A DNA stretch of 64,000 nucleotides, from positions 1 to 64,000 of the forward strand of contig JARVZY010002409.1 of NCBI GenBank assembly GCA_030686995.1, written 5' to 3'. The position numbers and the translations under genes are program-made. Origin of the DNA: Artemisia argyi (lineage: Eukaryota > Streptophyta > Magnoliopsida > Asterales > Asteraceae). Within the stretch, counting starts at the first letter, position 1. Each line of letters opens with the position of its first letter. The notes under the pieces are model-generated. The model had not been told where the DNA came from. It made no database searches and saw only the letters and a list, made by a program, of their open reading frames with translations. Shown in pieces: positions 53,701 through 64,000 of this stretch.

Positions 53701-54140
53701 AAAATACGTAGGTCATGTGTAATATTTAGAAATAAACGATGTGTTTTGGAGGGTGTTTGAACTTTGTCGATCGGATGAAAATTTATAAATTGGAAATTGG
53801 GCTTTGATTCGTGGTCTTATGAATAGTGGTTGAGGTATGGGCCGAAATAATTAAGGGTCCATTTGATTAATTAGGATGATTAGGGATTTTTAATTATACT
53901 TACTAAATATAATTAGTATTAGGATTTAGGTTTAGGATTAAATGAAAAGTTCAAGTTTCGTGTAACGTGTCGAGGATTAATTCCGTCATTTCGTGAATTA
54001 TATTATTTTGTGAAAATCGCCAAAATAATATAATAAGAAAAATTTCAAATTTTTCCGAGAAAATGGGAATTAGAAACGGTAACGAAGGATTATTTATTTA
54101 TAAGTGACTTAATTACAAGAAATTTTTACAGGGTTCTACA
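50778..54140 (-). repeat. 3' LTR of the gypsy element
   Basis: 3363 bp, the same length as the partner at 58965-62327. Read along the element it begins TGTAGAACCCTG and ends GGGGTGTTACA. The LTR is long for an element with a 4.8-kb interior, as in the Tekay/Del group. It contains no real gene, and a 105-codon open frame at 52965-52648 is treated as chance. Confidence 0.94.
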
Positions 54141-54205
54141 GTACCCACTTGTCATTCTGAATTTCGTCCCGAAATTCGATTTTTAAGAAATCTAACAAGT
54201 GCGTT

Positions 54206-57200
54206 CTATGAAAATAAGTGTGGATATTTCTCACGGAATCTATCTTCTCTTTCCCATGTATAAGTCGGTCCTCGCTTAGAGTCCCATCTTACTTTTACAA
54301 TAGGGATACGATTCTGTTTGAGTTGTTTTACTTCTCTATCCATTATTTCCACAGGCTCTTCTGTGAACACTAGTTTGTCGTCCAATGTAATCTCTTTTAG
54401 TGGAATGACGAGAGTTTCATCTGACAAACAATTCTTGAGTTGAGATACGTGAAACGTAGGATGTACTCTACTGAGTTCTTCCGGAAGTTCTAACTTATAA
54501 GCAACTGAACCAATTCTCTCCAGAATTTTGAAAGGTCCAATATACCTCGGATTTAACTTTCCACGTCTTCCAAAGCGAATCATTCCTTTCCATGGCGAAA
54601 CCTTCAACATGACTTTGTCTCCTACTTGAAATTCCATAGGCTTTCTCCTGACATCAGCATAACTTTTTTGCCTGTCACGAGCAGCTTGCAAGCGTTGCTT
54701 GATTTGGAATATCTTCTCTGTAGTATCATGTATTAGCTCTGGTCCGGTGAGTTGCATATCACCAACTTCTGTCCAACGGATTGGTGATATGCACTTCCTT
54801 CCGTACAGTGCCTCAAAAGGTGCAGCCTTTATGCTGGCATGGTAGCTGTTATTGTACGAGAATTCAACTAATGGCAAGTGTCTATCCCAACCTTTTCCGA
54901 AATCAATCACACATGCTCGGAGCATGTCTTCCAAGGTTTGGATTGTTCTTTCACTTTGTCCATCGGTTTGCGGATGATAAGCGGTGCTCATATCTAACCT
55001 AGTACCAAGAGATTTCTGTAGCGATTCCCAAAATCTTGAGGTGAATCGACTATCTCTATCAGAAATAATAGATATTGGTACCCCATGTCTAATCACAATT
55101 TCCTTAAAATACAACTGAGCGAGTGTTTCTATCTCGTCAGTTTCCTTGATTGGTAGAAAATGTGCAGACTTGGTTAATCGGTCGATGATAACCCAGATTG
55201 TGTCTAATCCGGTCGAAGTCTTTGGTAATTTGGTAATAAAATCCATGGTGATTCGTTCCCATTTCCAGACCGGAATTTCTGGTTGCACGAGTAATCCTGA
55301 TGGTTTCTGAGTCTCTGCTTTTACTCTTGAGCAGGTTAAACATTTACCAACGTACTCGGCGATATCAGCTTTCATATTTGGCCACCAATAATTCTTCTTC
55401 ATATCTTGTTACATCTTATTGGAACCGGGATGAATAGAATATTTGGATTTATGAGATTCATGCATGATAAGGTCTCGAATACCTCCAAAGAGAGGAATCC
55501 AATATCTTTCCTTAAAACATAACATTCCATCATTTCTTCTCACAAATTATTTTTCATTATTTGGCATTCTGTCAACCTGATCTTCCAGGTTTGACCTTCT
55601 GTCAATTTTCTCATATTTCCGGTTTTCTTCTTGTAGAGCTTCTGCTTGAGCTTTGATGATTTGAGCTGGAAGTGGCGAATGAATTGTCATTCCTAGAGAT
55701 CGAACTCTAAGAGGTTTAATTCTATCTTTTCTACTCAATGCATCGGCTACTACTTTCGCTTTACCAGGATGGTAACGAATTTCACAGTCGTAGTCATTGA
55801 GTAATTCTAACCATCTTCTTTGCCTCATGTTTAGCTCCTTCTGATCTAGTATATGCTGTAGACTCTTGTGATCGGTGAAAACCGTACACTTTGTACCATA
55901 TAGGTAATGTCTCCATATCTTAAGAGCAAAAACTACTGCTCCTAATTCTAGATCATGAGTGGTGTAGTTTTCTTCATTCTTCTTCAGCTGTCGTGAAGCA
56001 TAGGCTATAACTTTGTCTCTTTGCATTAGTACCGCACCTAAACCATGATGAGATGCGTCACAATACACTACAAAGTCCTCATTGCCTTCCGGTAATGCTA
56101 ATATTGGTGCTTCACAAAGCTTCTGTTTCAGCAGTTGAAATGCTGACTCTTGCTTCTCTTCCCAGATATACTTCTTGTTCTTCTGGGTTAGTTCCGTCAA
56201 CGGTTTTGCAATCTTTGAAAAACCCTCTATAAATCTCCGATAATAACCAGCGAAACCTAAGAATTGACGAATCTCGGTTGGGGAGGTGGGTGACGTCCAA
56301 CCTTTAACTGCTTCTATCTTCGCAGGATCTACATGGATACCTTTGTTGTTGATGATATGGCCTAAAAATTGAACGGTAGAAATCCAAAAATCACATTTGG
56401 AAAACTTGGCGTACAACTTTTCCTTCTTAAGTAACTCCAAAATAGTCCTTAAGTGTTCGACATGTTCTTCTTTATTGCGCGAATAGATTAAAATATCATC
56501 AATGAACACAATAACGAATTTATCCAAGTATGGCTTGCATACTCGGTTCATTAAATCCATTAATACAGCTGGTGCATTGGTAAGACCAAATGGCATCACC
56601 TGAAATTCATAATGTCCGTATCGTGTTCGAAAAGCTGTTTTGGGAATGTCCTCTTCCCTAACTCTTAGTTGATGATATCCTGATCTTAGATCGATTTTTG
56701 AGTAAACACTTGATCCTTGTAATTGGTCAAATAGATCGTCAATCCTTGGCAATGGATATTGATTCTTCACCGTGAGTTTGTTTAACTCTCTGTAATCGAT
56801 ACACATTCGGAACGTTCCATCTTTCTTTTTGACGAATAGGATTGGTGCTCCCCAAGGGGATGAACTTGGTTGAATGAAACCTTTATCTGATAGTTCTTTT
56901 AACTGCTCAGATAATTCTTTCATTTCGGAGGGTGCTAACCGATATGGTGCTTTTGCAACTGGTGCTGCTCCAGGCACTAAATCGATTCGGAATTCTACTT
57001 GACGGGTTGGTGGGATTCCAGGTAAGTCTTCAGTAAATACATCAGAAAATTCTCTTACAACTGACACTTCATCAAGTTGTTTCTTCTTTTCTTTTGTTTC
57101 TCCTCCCGTTACTTGGATTTGAAATACATGGCATCCTTTGCTTATGTATTTCATCGTCTTGGCGTACGAAATGATATTGAAAGAAGTTTTAGGTTTATCA

Positions 57201-57647
57201 CCTTGGATGATTAAGGTTTCACCGTCGAATGGAATTTGGATGATTTTCTCGTCACAAATTATTCTGGCACGGTGTTTAGATAACCAATCCATACCAATGA
57301 TGACATCAAAACTTCCCAATTGGATGGGCATAAGATTGATAGGGAAAGATTTATTTAGAAGGGTTAAGGTGCAGTTTTCGATTAGGGTATTGGTACTTAG
57401 AATATTTCCATCTGCTAATTCTATTTCATAGATAGTATCTAATTCTACAGGAGTGATATTTAGAATTGCGGCAAATGAAGTAGACACAAAACTTTTATCT
57501 GCTCCTGAATCAAATAATATCTTAGCATCTTGTTGATTTAATAGGAACGTACCAGTAACAACATCAGAATTCTGCGTTGTGTTCCCATCACCAAGTACAT
57601 ACGCTCTTCCTCGGGCAACATTATTGGCAATTTTCGGACATTGAGTT
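54206..57647 (-). pseudogene. Gypsy pol (PR-RT-RH-INT-chromodomain), two stops
   Basis: Minus strand, one frame running on from gag. Protease with DSGAD at about 57515-57500 and [10 protein letters not shown] with [23 protein letters not shown] and the catalytic FIDDIL (about 56500). RNase H with [14 protein letters not shown] and [10 protein letters not shown]. Integrase with a zinc region ending C-x2-C (KCLTCSRVK), the D-D-E core ([30 protein letters not shown]) and a [11 protein letters not shown]-domain. The last 50 residues ([13 protein letters not shown] to TYTWERED) form a chromodomain-like segment that in this clade can target chromatin. Stops TAA at 55549-55547 and TAA at 55411-55409 fall in the linker and zinc region between RNase H and integrase. 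The frame is otherwise unbroken to the stop at 54206-54208. Protease starts inside the open frame, with no separate ATG. Confidence 0.92.
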
Positions 57648-58718
57648 CAGTAGTGTCCAACTTCTCCACAACCATGGCACTTTACTGCTATCGGTTGTGT
57701 GTTGGCTCCAGTCGCTCGACAGTCCCTTGTCATATGACCAATTCTTCTACAGTTGCCACAAGCAGCCTTACATGCTCCATTATGATGCATGTTGCACTTG
57801 TTACATGGGGGTAGAGTTCCGGCATAACCTTTACTTTCTGCAGGCACTGCTGCATAAGCTCTGGTAGCTTCTTGCCGATGATTTTGTTGTTGCTGATGAT
57901 GATTACTACGGTTCTGCTGTTGATCTCTGTTGCGGTTGCTGCTTTGATTGTTGTTGTTGTTGTAGCTCCGGTTACCACTGTAACTATTTTTGTAGTTGCG
58001 GTTGTTGCTATTGTTACTCCCACGGTTGTCAGCACTTCTCTTATGCTCATTGATCATGGAGGTAGAACCTCTTTTGATCACCCGGGTTAACAATCTCTGT
58101 GCAAGCTCCATAGCTTCTTCTACTGTCTTTGGATTCGATGAGGTAACATCTCCTTCAATGAATGGTGGCAGTCCCTCCACATATTTCTCCAATGCTTGTT
58201 CAACATCGGGTACTATAGTTGGGCACAGCACCGACAACTCCAGAAACTTTCTGTCGTATGTCTTCGTGATGCTCCAATCGCGTCACTACTATAGAAGGTG
58301 AAAGGGTAGAAGGAATTTCCATCCTAGCACTCTCGCCAGTTTCATTGATATGAGCTGGGGGAGTAAAACCAGGAGGATAGGGTAATGATGGTGAAAGTGG
58401 AGGAATAGAATCAGAAATATGAAGGCGGCTGGATGTAGGTATATCTTCCTCAGGGATTTGTTCTCTTGGGTGAAAAGTATACGGGAAAGTTTGGCTAAAA
58501 AGATTGAGTAGGTGATCAGGTGCATATGAATTGAAATCATGACGTGATAATGGTGTCGATAAAACAAAAGCATCGGGATTCTCAGGCGTTGTAGCAATTT
58601 CGTCTTGCTCGAAAGGTTCTGTTTCTTGGGAAACAGCGTCAGGTACAAAAGTAGAACGATAAACAGGCGAAGTAACAGACGCGATGGAAATATCAGAGTC
58701 GGAGTCGAACATACTCAT
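57647..58718 (-). pseudogene. Gypsy gag with central deletion
   Basis: The frame opens at ATG 58718 (MSMFDSDSD) with an acidic, proline-rich N-terminal region down to LEHHEDIRQK. It then jumps, near 58250, to the end of the capsid region (ELSVLCPTIV, YVEGLPPFIEGDVTSS, EAMELAQRLL) in another frame. The bulk of the retrotransposon gag domain is missing. Downstream are an Asn/Gln/Arg-rich linker and three zinc knuckles: CNKCNMHHNGAC, CGNCRRIGHMTRDC and CHGCGEVGHY-stop-TQC. The stop is TGA at 57649-57647 inside the third knuckle, consistent with CGA to TGA. After it the same frame continues directly into protease, so gag and pol were one polyprotein. Confidence 0.87.
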
Positions 58719-58949
58719 ATTGAACAATACTGTAACAATTCATAAATAGCGCAAAATAAGAATTTATTATCATCAAAGAATACAAAATTCTAACATATAA
58801 AAAACAAAATATCATAGCTTAATGATTAACTTACGGAGTACTGTAGCAAGCAGGTACGGCGGGCAAAAATTTATATGATGTAAATTTAATTTATTTGAAA
58901 GTGTGGTTATAGTTCAATGTTTGAAAACATTTGGTTCTCTATAACTATG

Positions 58950-58961
58950 TCTCTGATGCCA
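58950..58961 (-). other. Primer binding site of the gypsy element
   Basis: The minus strand reads TGGCATCAGAGA, three bases inside the 5' LTR. It matches the usual initiator-Met PBS (TGGTATCAGAGC) at 10 of 12 positions. Confidence 0.78.
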
Positions 58962-58964
58962 ATC

Positions 58965-61900
58965 TGTAACACCCCCTAATTTGAAATGCGGCAGCAGAAT
59001 AGTAATTAGGGTGTTACGGTGAGGATCGAAGTCATAATGATAGAAAACGGCTCAAAAGAGACGTTTTAAAACATAATTTCATTTATAAAAATTTGAAGTA
59101 CAATAGGTCCTTATCAGAGTATTTTAAAAGCTTGATGTTTTGAGCTAAATCAAACATCATTTATTTTACATCATTATTGAAATAAAGAAAACATATTTTG
59201 AAGATTTTTGCCGCCCGTTCCATGCTTGCTTCCCCTGCTAAATATCTGAGATACATGCTTAAAAGTCAACAAATTGTTGAGTGAAATCATAGAGTTTGAA
59301 TTTAATGATCATTTTGATACACAAGTAAGATTGTATTGGAAAATACAATCAGTTTGAAAACATTGATATTGCAGTTCATATATTGCTCTAAGTCTTATGA
59401 CACGCAAACGTTAACAAATACCGTAAACGGCGGGTGTTTATCAAATCAATGATAAATTTGCCCTCGTGTAATAGGTGATTTTCCAGTTCCTATTTTTACT
59501 CAAATATAATTATCACGACTAATACGACTAACCACATGCATAATGGCATTCCGTCAAGTATTAATGGGACAGACTGTCAAACCTTAAATAGATCTATTCA
59601 TTATATTCGCGTTCACCGCAGTGATTAATGGCTCATGAATAAGGGTCTTTTGGCAATAGGTAACTTAGGCATATATCAGTCAGGAAAGCATACAGAAAAA
59701 TACTTGCGATCTATTTGTAACATGTATCCTCCTCACGGAGTTTTGAAAATAAGTAAATGTGAGGCTATGACTCACCTTGATTGATACTGAAAACGAAGAA
59801 AATAAAGTCGAACGAATTTATGAAAACGGCTTCGAAACACAACCTGATAAATAAATTTATCTAAGAACTTGACCAAAAACTATTCGGTAATTATGAAGAA
59901 ATAACGAATATTAGATATTCGTTATGACGAAAAAAAATGATGTGCAGTGAACATCTTGTGATATGCATGATTTGACAAAATATGATTTTTAAATTATCTA
60001 TCGAAGTTTTTCCTTTTTAATCGTAAGTAAAATATTAACTTTTTAAATATCGTTATATATATTATTAACGTTACGTTAAATAATATATATATAAATAAAA
60101 ATAAAGTTTAAACATGATATGAAATAAATTGACGAAAATAGAAAATAAATAAGAATGATAAATAAGTTACGTTTAGTCTTTGTCTCCTTTTCCAATTTTT
60201 ACCATTTTTACACTAATGATACTTGCGTTACACCGTTAGTCCTTTTTATATATTTTTCAACTATAGTCCTCTACTTTGTCCAATAATCAATACTAACCTT
60301 GGTATATTAATTTTTATCACGTTTTACCCTTAGATTTCTGTATTTACAGGTTTAGTCCTTTATTTTCAATATTTACACATTTAGTCCTTCTAGGTGTCGT
60401 TGCGTTACATTTTTAGTCCAATTTTGCAAAAATAATTATGAAACTTTTCTAAAAATTTCCGAAGCTTATTTAATAAGTAACAAGCTTATTTTAACTGCTT
60501 AATTATTTAAAACCTTAATTTTTAGCTTATGGGTCACTTAACGATTCAATTAAAGGCCCGTTAAGAGTTTTGGAGGCGAGGGCATAGAAAAAGTTTTGGG
60601 CTTAGCTTTGGGTCATTTTTATGATTCTAAAAACATTTCTTATGGGCCCTGTGGGCTTACGGATTTTAATTACTTAATGGGCTTAGATTGAGCCCAAGTC
60701 GAAAACATAAGGTTTTTATAAATATTTTGGTTTTGAAATCCGGTTTGTGTACGTTCAAAATGGATCGTTTAAGATGTCAAAACGTGATTATTTTTACAAG
60801 TTGTTTATATGAAAATGTTAGTTTTCTAGGTGGTCTATGACGTCGTGAAATAATATAGTACTATCGTTAATTGAAATTTTAAGTTATACGCTTGTTTTGT
60901 GACATGGTTGAATCGATTTATATTTTGAAAAGTTGTAAATTTTACTAAGTGTTTTTCATAAATTTCATTCGATGGATGCAATTTAAAATGGATGCGTGAT
61001 ATGCTTGAAACGTTACAACTAAAGTGAATTGTGTGTGCTACGTGATTTCTAGGCTTTCCAAGATAGAGGCAAATCATGTTTCGTGTACTATGATTAAATA
61101 TATACGTGTGATTCATGTGCAAATTGATATACGTTCGAAACAATAACCACAAAGTGCATGACTAAATATTAACGTATGAAATGGAATAGAAACGAGTAGA
61201 GGAAACTTACAAACACCTTAGAGGTGATCAAGAGTCGAGATTGATAGAAAAGGAACACAAGAAAATCACGTCTCAACTATATAACCCAAACGTTATATAT
61301 ATATTTCAACCCGATTTCCTTTCCTTGCTTCCAATATTATACCACACGACTTGTAAGTCTTTTGAGAATGGTTCGAAGGACAATTTATCTCTGTGAATGA
61401 GTTTGAAAATGAATAAGAGAAGAATGCATGCAAGTACGTACATATATTACTAATATATATAACGTTTAGTAGAGAAATTCAAAGTGAATTCTTCGTATAC
61501 TATTTGCATGTCAGTACTAGCTCTTAGATGAATATTTTATATTGATTTAGGGAGCGTTGTGAGAGCACAAAAGAAGGGAGATGTTGGGTGAATCATACTC
61601 TATGTCAACCATGCAATTTTTCCTTGTATACGATTTACAAAATCGTGTACAACTTATTTATACATAATCGTCTTTAACATTTGAGCTTAGAATCATCTCA
61701 GGAATAATATTAGGAACGATTAGAAACAAACGAGATTCAAAACGGTTAAGTTTTGAATATATTGTAAATCGATTTGGGTTTGCTAGAGTCGAATACTTTG
61801 CCTCTTAAAGACGTATCAAAACTCAACGTATGGACGTGAGAATTCACACACTAATTGTTGGCTAGTAGGTTAACGAGATGAGAAAATAAAATATGTAGGT

Positions 61901-62327
61901 CATGTGTAATATTTAGAAATAAACGATGTGTTTTGGAGGGTGTTTGAACTATGTCGATCGGATGAAAATTTATAAATTGGAAATTGGGCTTTGATTCGTG
62001 GGCTTATGAATAGTGGTTGAGGTGTGGGCCGAAATAATTAAGGGTCCATTTGATTAATTAGGATGATTAGGGATTTTTAATTATACTTACTAAATATAAT
62101 TAGTATTAGGATTTAGGTTTAGGATTAAATGAAAAGTTTAAGTTTCGTGTAACGTGTCGAGGATTAATTCCGTCATTTCGTGAATTATATTATTTTGTGA
62201 AAATCGCCAAAATAATATAATAAGAAAAATTTCAAATTTTTCCGAGAAAATGGGAATTAAAAACGGTAATGAAGGATTATTTATTTATTAATGACTTAAT
62301 TACAAGAAATTTTTACAGGGTTCTACA
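58965..62327 (-). repeat. 5' LTR of the gypsy element
   Basis: 3363 bp, the partner of 50778-54140. As the 5' LTR it would drive transcription leftwards through gag-pol. The plus strand starts TGTAACACCCCC and ends GGGTTCTACA. Confidence 0.94.
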
Positions 62328-62332
62328 TCGGT

Positions 62333-64000
62333 CTTGTCACAACTCGCCATTTCAGGTCATTTCCCGAACTTTGAAAAAACACTATTCATCAAACACTATT
62401 CATCAGTTTACTATTCATCATTTTGGTGTCAGTTTGACATTCCGAGAAGCATTCAGGAATTTTACTATTCACTAAACACTATTCATTGCCGGAAAAGTTT
62501 TCACTATTCACTTGCATTACACATTTCATCGTAAATTTAGTTTACGGGTATTAAAATTCGCGTAACCGTATGGGTTTAAGTGCGAATTCATTTCATTATC
62601 AGTAAGGACATTGCATACGGACTAGAGACAGTCTGCATATCATCATAACAGCATTTACATGTTATACCACTCTTAGGATTTTCAAATTTATATATTTGAT
62701 ACATTTAACGTTTTCCTTATAATTATTTATAAATAAACGTTAACACCCGGTTTATACACGACGAATATATCTAAATATTCCCACAATGGTCCCGACATAT
62801 TTTTATATCCATTTTATCATCACAAAAGTTATAACATTCATTTACCCAGTATTTTGGAAATTTATTTTATTTATAACGTGAGCTTATGAATATTACGACG
62901 GTTTTCGTGAAAACTAAACAATAATCACCCGAACACTCAGTAATTGTACCCAACATATTTTTAACATTTTTATGACTTTATTAAGTCCCGGTTAACTTTG
63001 TTAACATTTATTTCTATCAAACCCGGTACCCGATTATAACTAATACTTACACTAAACTACAACTAATATTACACCACATTTCATAAGTGATCAAAACCGA
63101 TTTTTCTTCTCCTTTTCACATTGAAAACCGGCCACAATACCATCCCTAGACCACAAGTATGATTTTTTAACCTCATGCCTTAATGTATACTTATAATACA
63201 ATAAACACTTATAACATAAACTTAACATTTTCCCAAAATCATAACCTCACTTTTTTAAGATCCAAAAGTTTTCATCTTTCTCTTCCTCATCTCCATAACC
63301 ACAACCCAACTTCATCCATGACCAAAAATCCATTATTTTTCAAAGTACAAAGCATCAAAGTTGTTCATTTCATCATTCTAATCAAGAATCTTACAACAAA
63401 AACACAAGAAACACAAGATTTCTCATCATCTAATCACCTATTATTTCAAAGTGAGTTATCAAATTTATTTTCATGTTTTCATCTAATTAACATATGTATC
63501 TTATGGTTTTCATGCTTAATTTCATGTACAAGTTAGCTATACCACATTATTTTTGTTAACTTTTTGAACATACAAACCCTAGATTTTGATTTAGGTGTTT
63601 CTTTGTAAAATTAACATGATTACTAGTGATTAGGAACCCATGGCACCCTAAGAAGGTGTATGGTAGGATTAGTATATCTTTGTGGTGTTTGCAAGAGATT
63701 TGGTTGAAGTAGAAACTAGTTTTGAACATGAAAAATGGATTTGTAACAAGTATATATACATGCTGTCCCATTTTTGTAAATCCAGGAAAATCAGTAAACA
63801 TAAAGTAAACTTTGGCAAAATTTTTAGAAAATAATTTCAAAAACGAATCCGTAGGCGAAAGAACGGATTAAAAAGAGTTTATAACGAAGAAGTTATGATT
63901 TTTGCAAGTTCATTGACGTTTTTCGTCGGACAAAAAGAGGCTTTAGATGTAACCCGGAGGAGCCGAGCTTTCCAAAATATATTACTACATACTAAGACGT
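62333..64000. other. LTR-like or leader-like DNA of another retroelement
   Basis: No coding frame is supported. CACTATTCATCA-type words repeat at about 62380-62520. The stretch 63840-63990 (GTAGGCGAAAGAACGG, AACGAAGAAGTTATGA) has the feel of gypsy LTR sequences known from Asteraceae. A consensus donor lies at about 63450. It is probably part of an older LTR element into which the gypsy element inserted, but no boundary or coding evidence is visible in this window. Confidence 0.35.

Larger units (their letters stand above)
50778..62327 (-). mobile_element. Tekay-type gypsy chromovirus, recent insertion
   Basis: A complete element in minus orientation. The LTRs are 50778-54140 (3' LTR) and 58965-62327 (5' LTR), each exactly 3363 bp, with a perfect target duplication TCGGT (50773-50777 and 62328-62332). 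The PBS is at 58961-58950. The 4.8-kb interior encodes gag then protease, RT, RNase H, integrase and a C-terminal chromodomain-like segment, in the order of Ty3/gypsy chromoviruses. By eye the two LTRs differ at about three dozen positions with no length change, about 1 percent. Gag has lost its middle and gag-pol has three in-frame stops, so this copy could move only with help. Confidence 0.93.

Noticed and set aside
57872..58301. Plus-strand frames rich in Val/Ile/Leu
   Set aside because: They are antisense shadows of the Asn/Gln-rich gag linker of the gypsy element.

Overview
The window is nuclear DNA of a flowering plant. The coding genes carry GT-AG introns, the intergenic DNA is AT-rich, and most of the rest is LTR retrotransposons, Helitrons and hAT or foldback elements. 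The style of the copia gag, the env-like protein and the Tekay-type LTR suggests a eudicot of the daisy family (Asteraceae). That placement is a judgement from recognised families, not a database result.

Only two host genes look intact, and they converge tail to tail. A calcium-dependent protein kinase, closest in my judgement to CPK29, lies on the plus strand at 24356-31431 (8 coding exons, 537 residues; its 4.4-kb first intron holds a small Helitron). A WDR48/UAF1-type WD40 protein lies on the minus strand at 33216-38707 (16 coding exons, 764 residues, plus a probable leader intron reaching 40332). I rebuilt both exon by exon, and every junction keeps frame.

Mobile DNA, left to right: a possible Helitron 3' end (1-537) and a LINE reverse-transcriptase scrap (1316-1407). 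Next is a 12.8-kb Sirevirus-like copia element (3557-16312) with two LTRs, a perfect 5-bp target duplication, a broken gag and no pol. It also carries an env-like ORF with one premature stop, a proline-rich ORF, and GC-rich palindromic modules shared by the LTRs and the spaces before the accessory ORFs. Then come a decayed gypsy pol (17734-20100) with a perfect 31-bp inverted repeat, two neighbouring hAT-type non-autonomous elements (20246-22263, 22316-23301) and a 294-bp foldback MITE (23410-23703) just upstream of the kinase.

Right of the WD40 gene is a 4.7-kb Helitron (40717-45459, minus orientation) with clear termini. It contains a truncated FAR1/MULE-type gene in antisense and 18 exact copies of a 12-bp palindrome. 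Next are a hAT element (45723-47380) split by a solo LTR (45851-47237), a truncated copia element with LTR and PBS (about 48150-50115), and an 11.55-kb Tekay-type gypsy chromovirus (50778-62327). The gypsy has equal-length 3363-bp LTRs and target duplication TCGGT. Its gag has lost its centre, and gag-pol carries three in-frame stops. The last 1.7 kb resembles LTR/leader DNA of yet another retrotransposon.

The strongest leads are the pol-less copia element with repeated promoter-like modules, and the palindrome-filled Helitron with its FAR1-like gene. The LTR pairs of the two complete LTR elements differ by only about 1 percent by eye, so both look recent.
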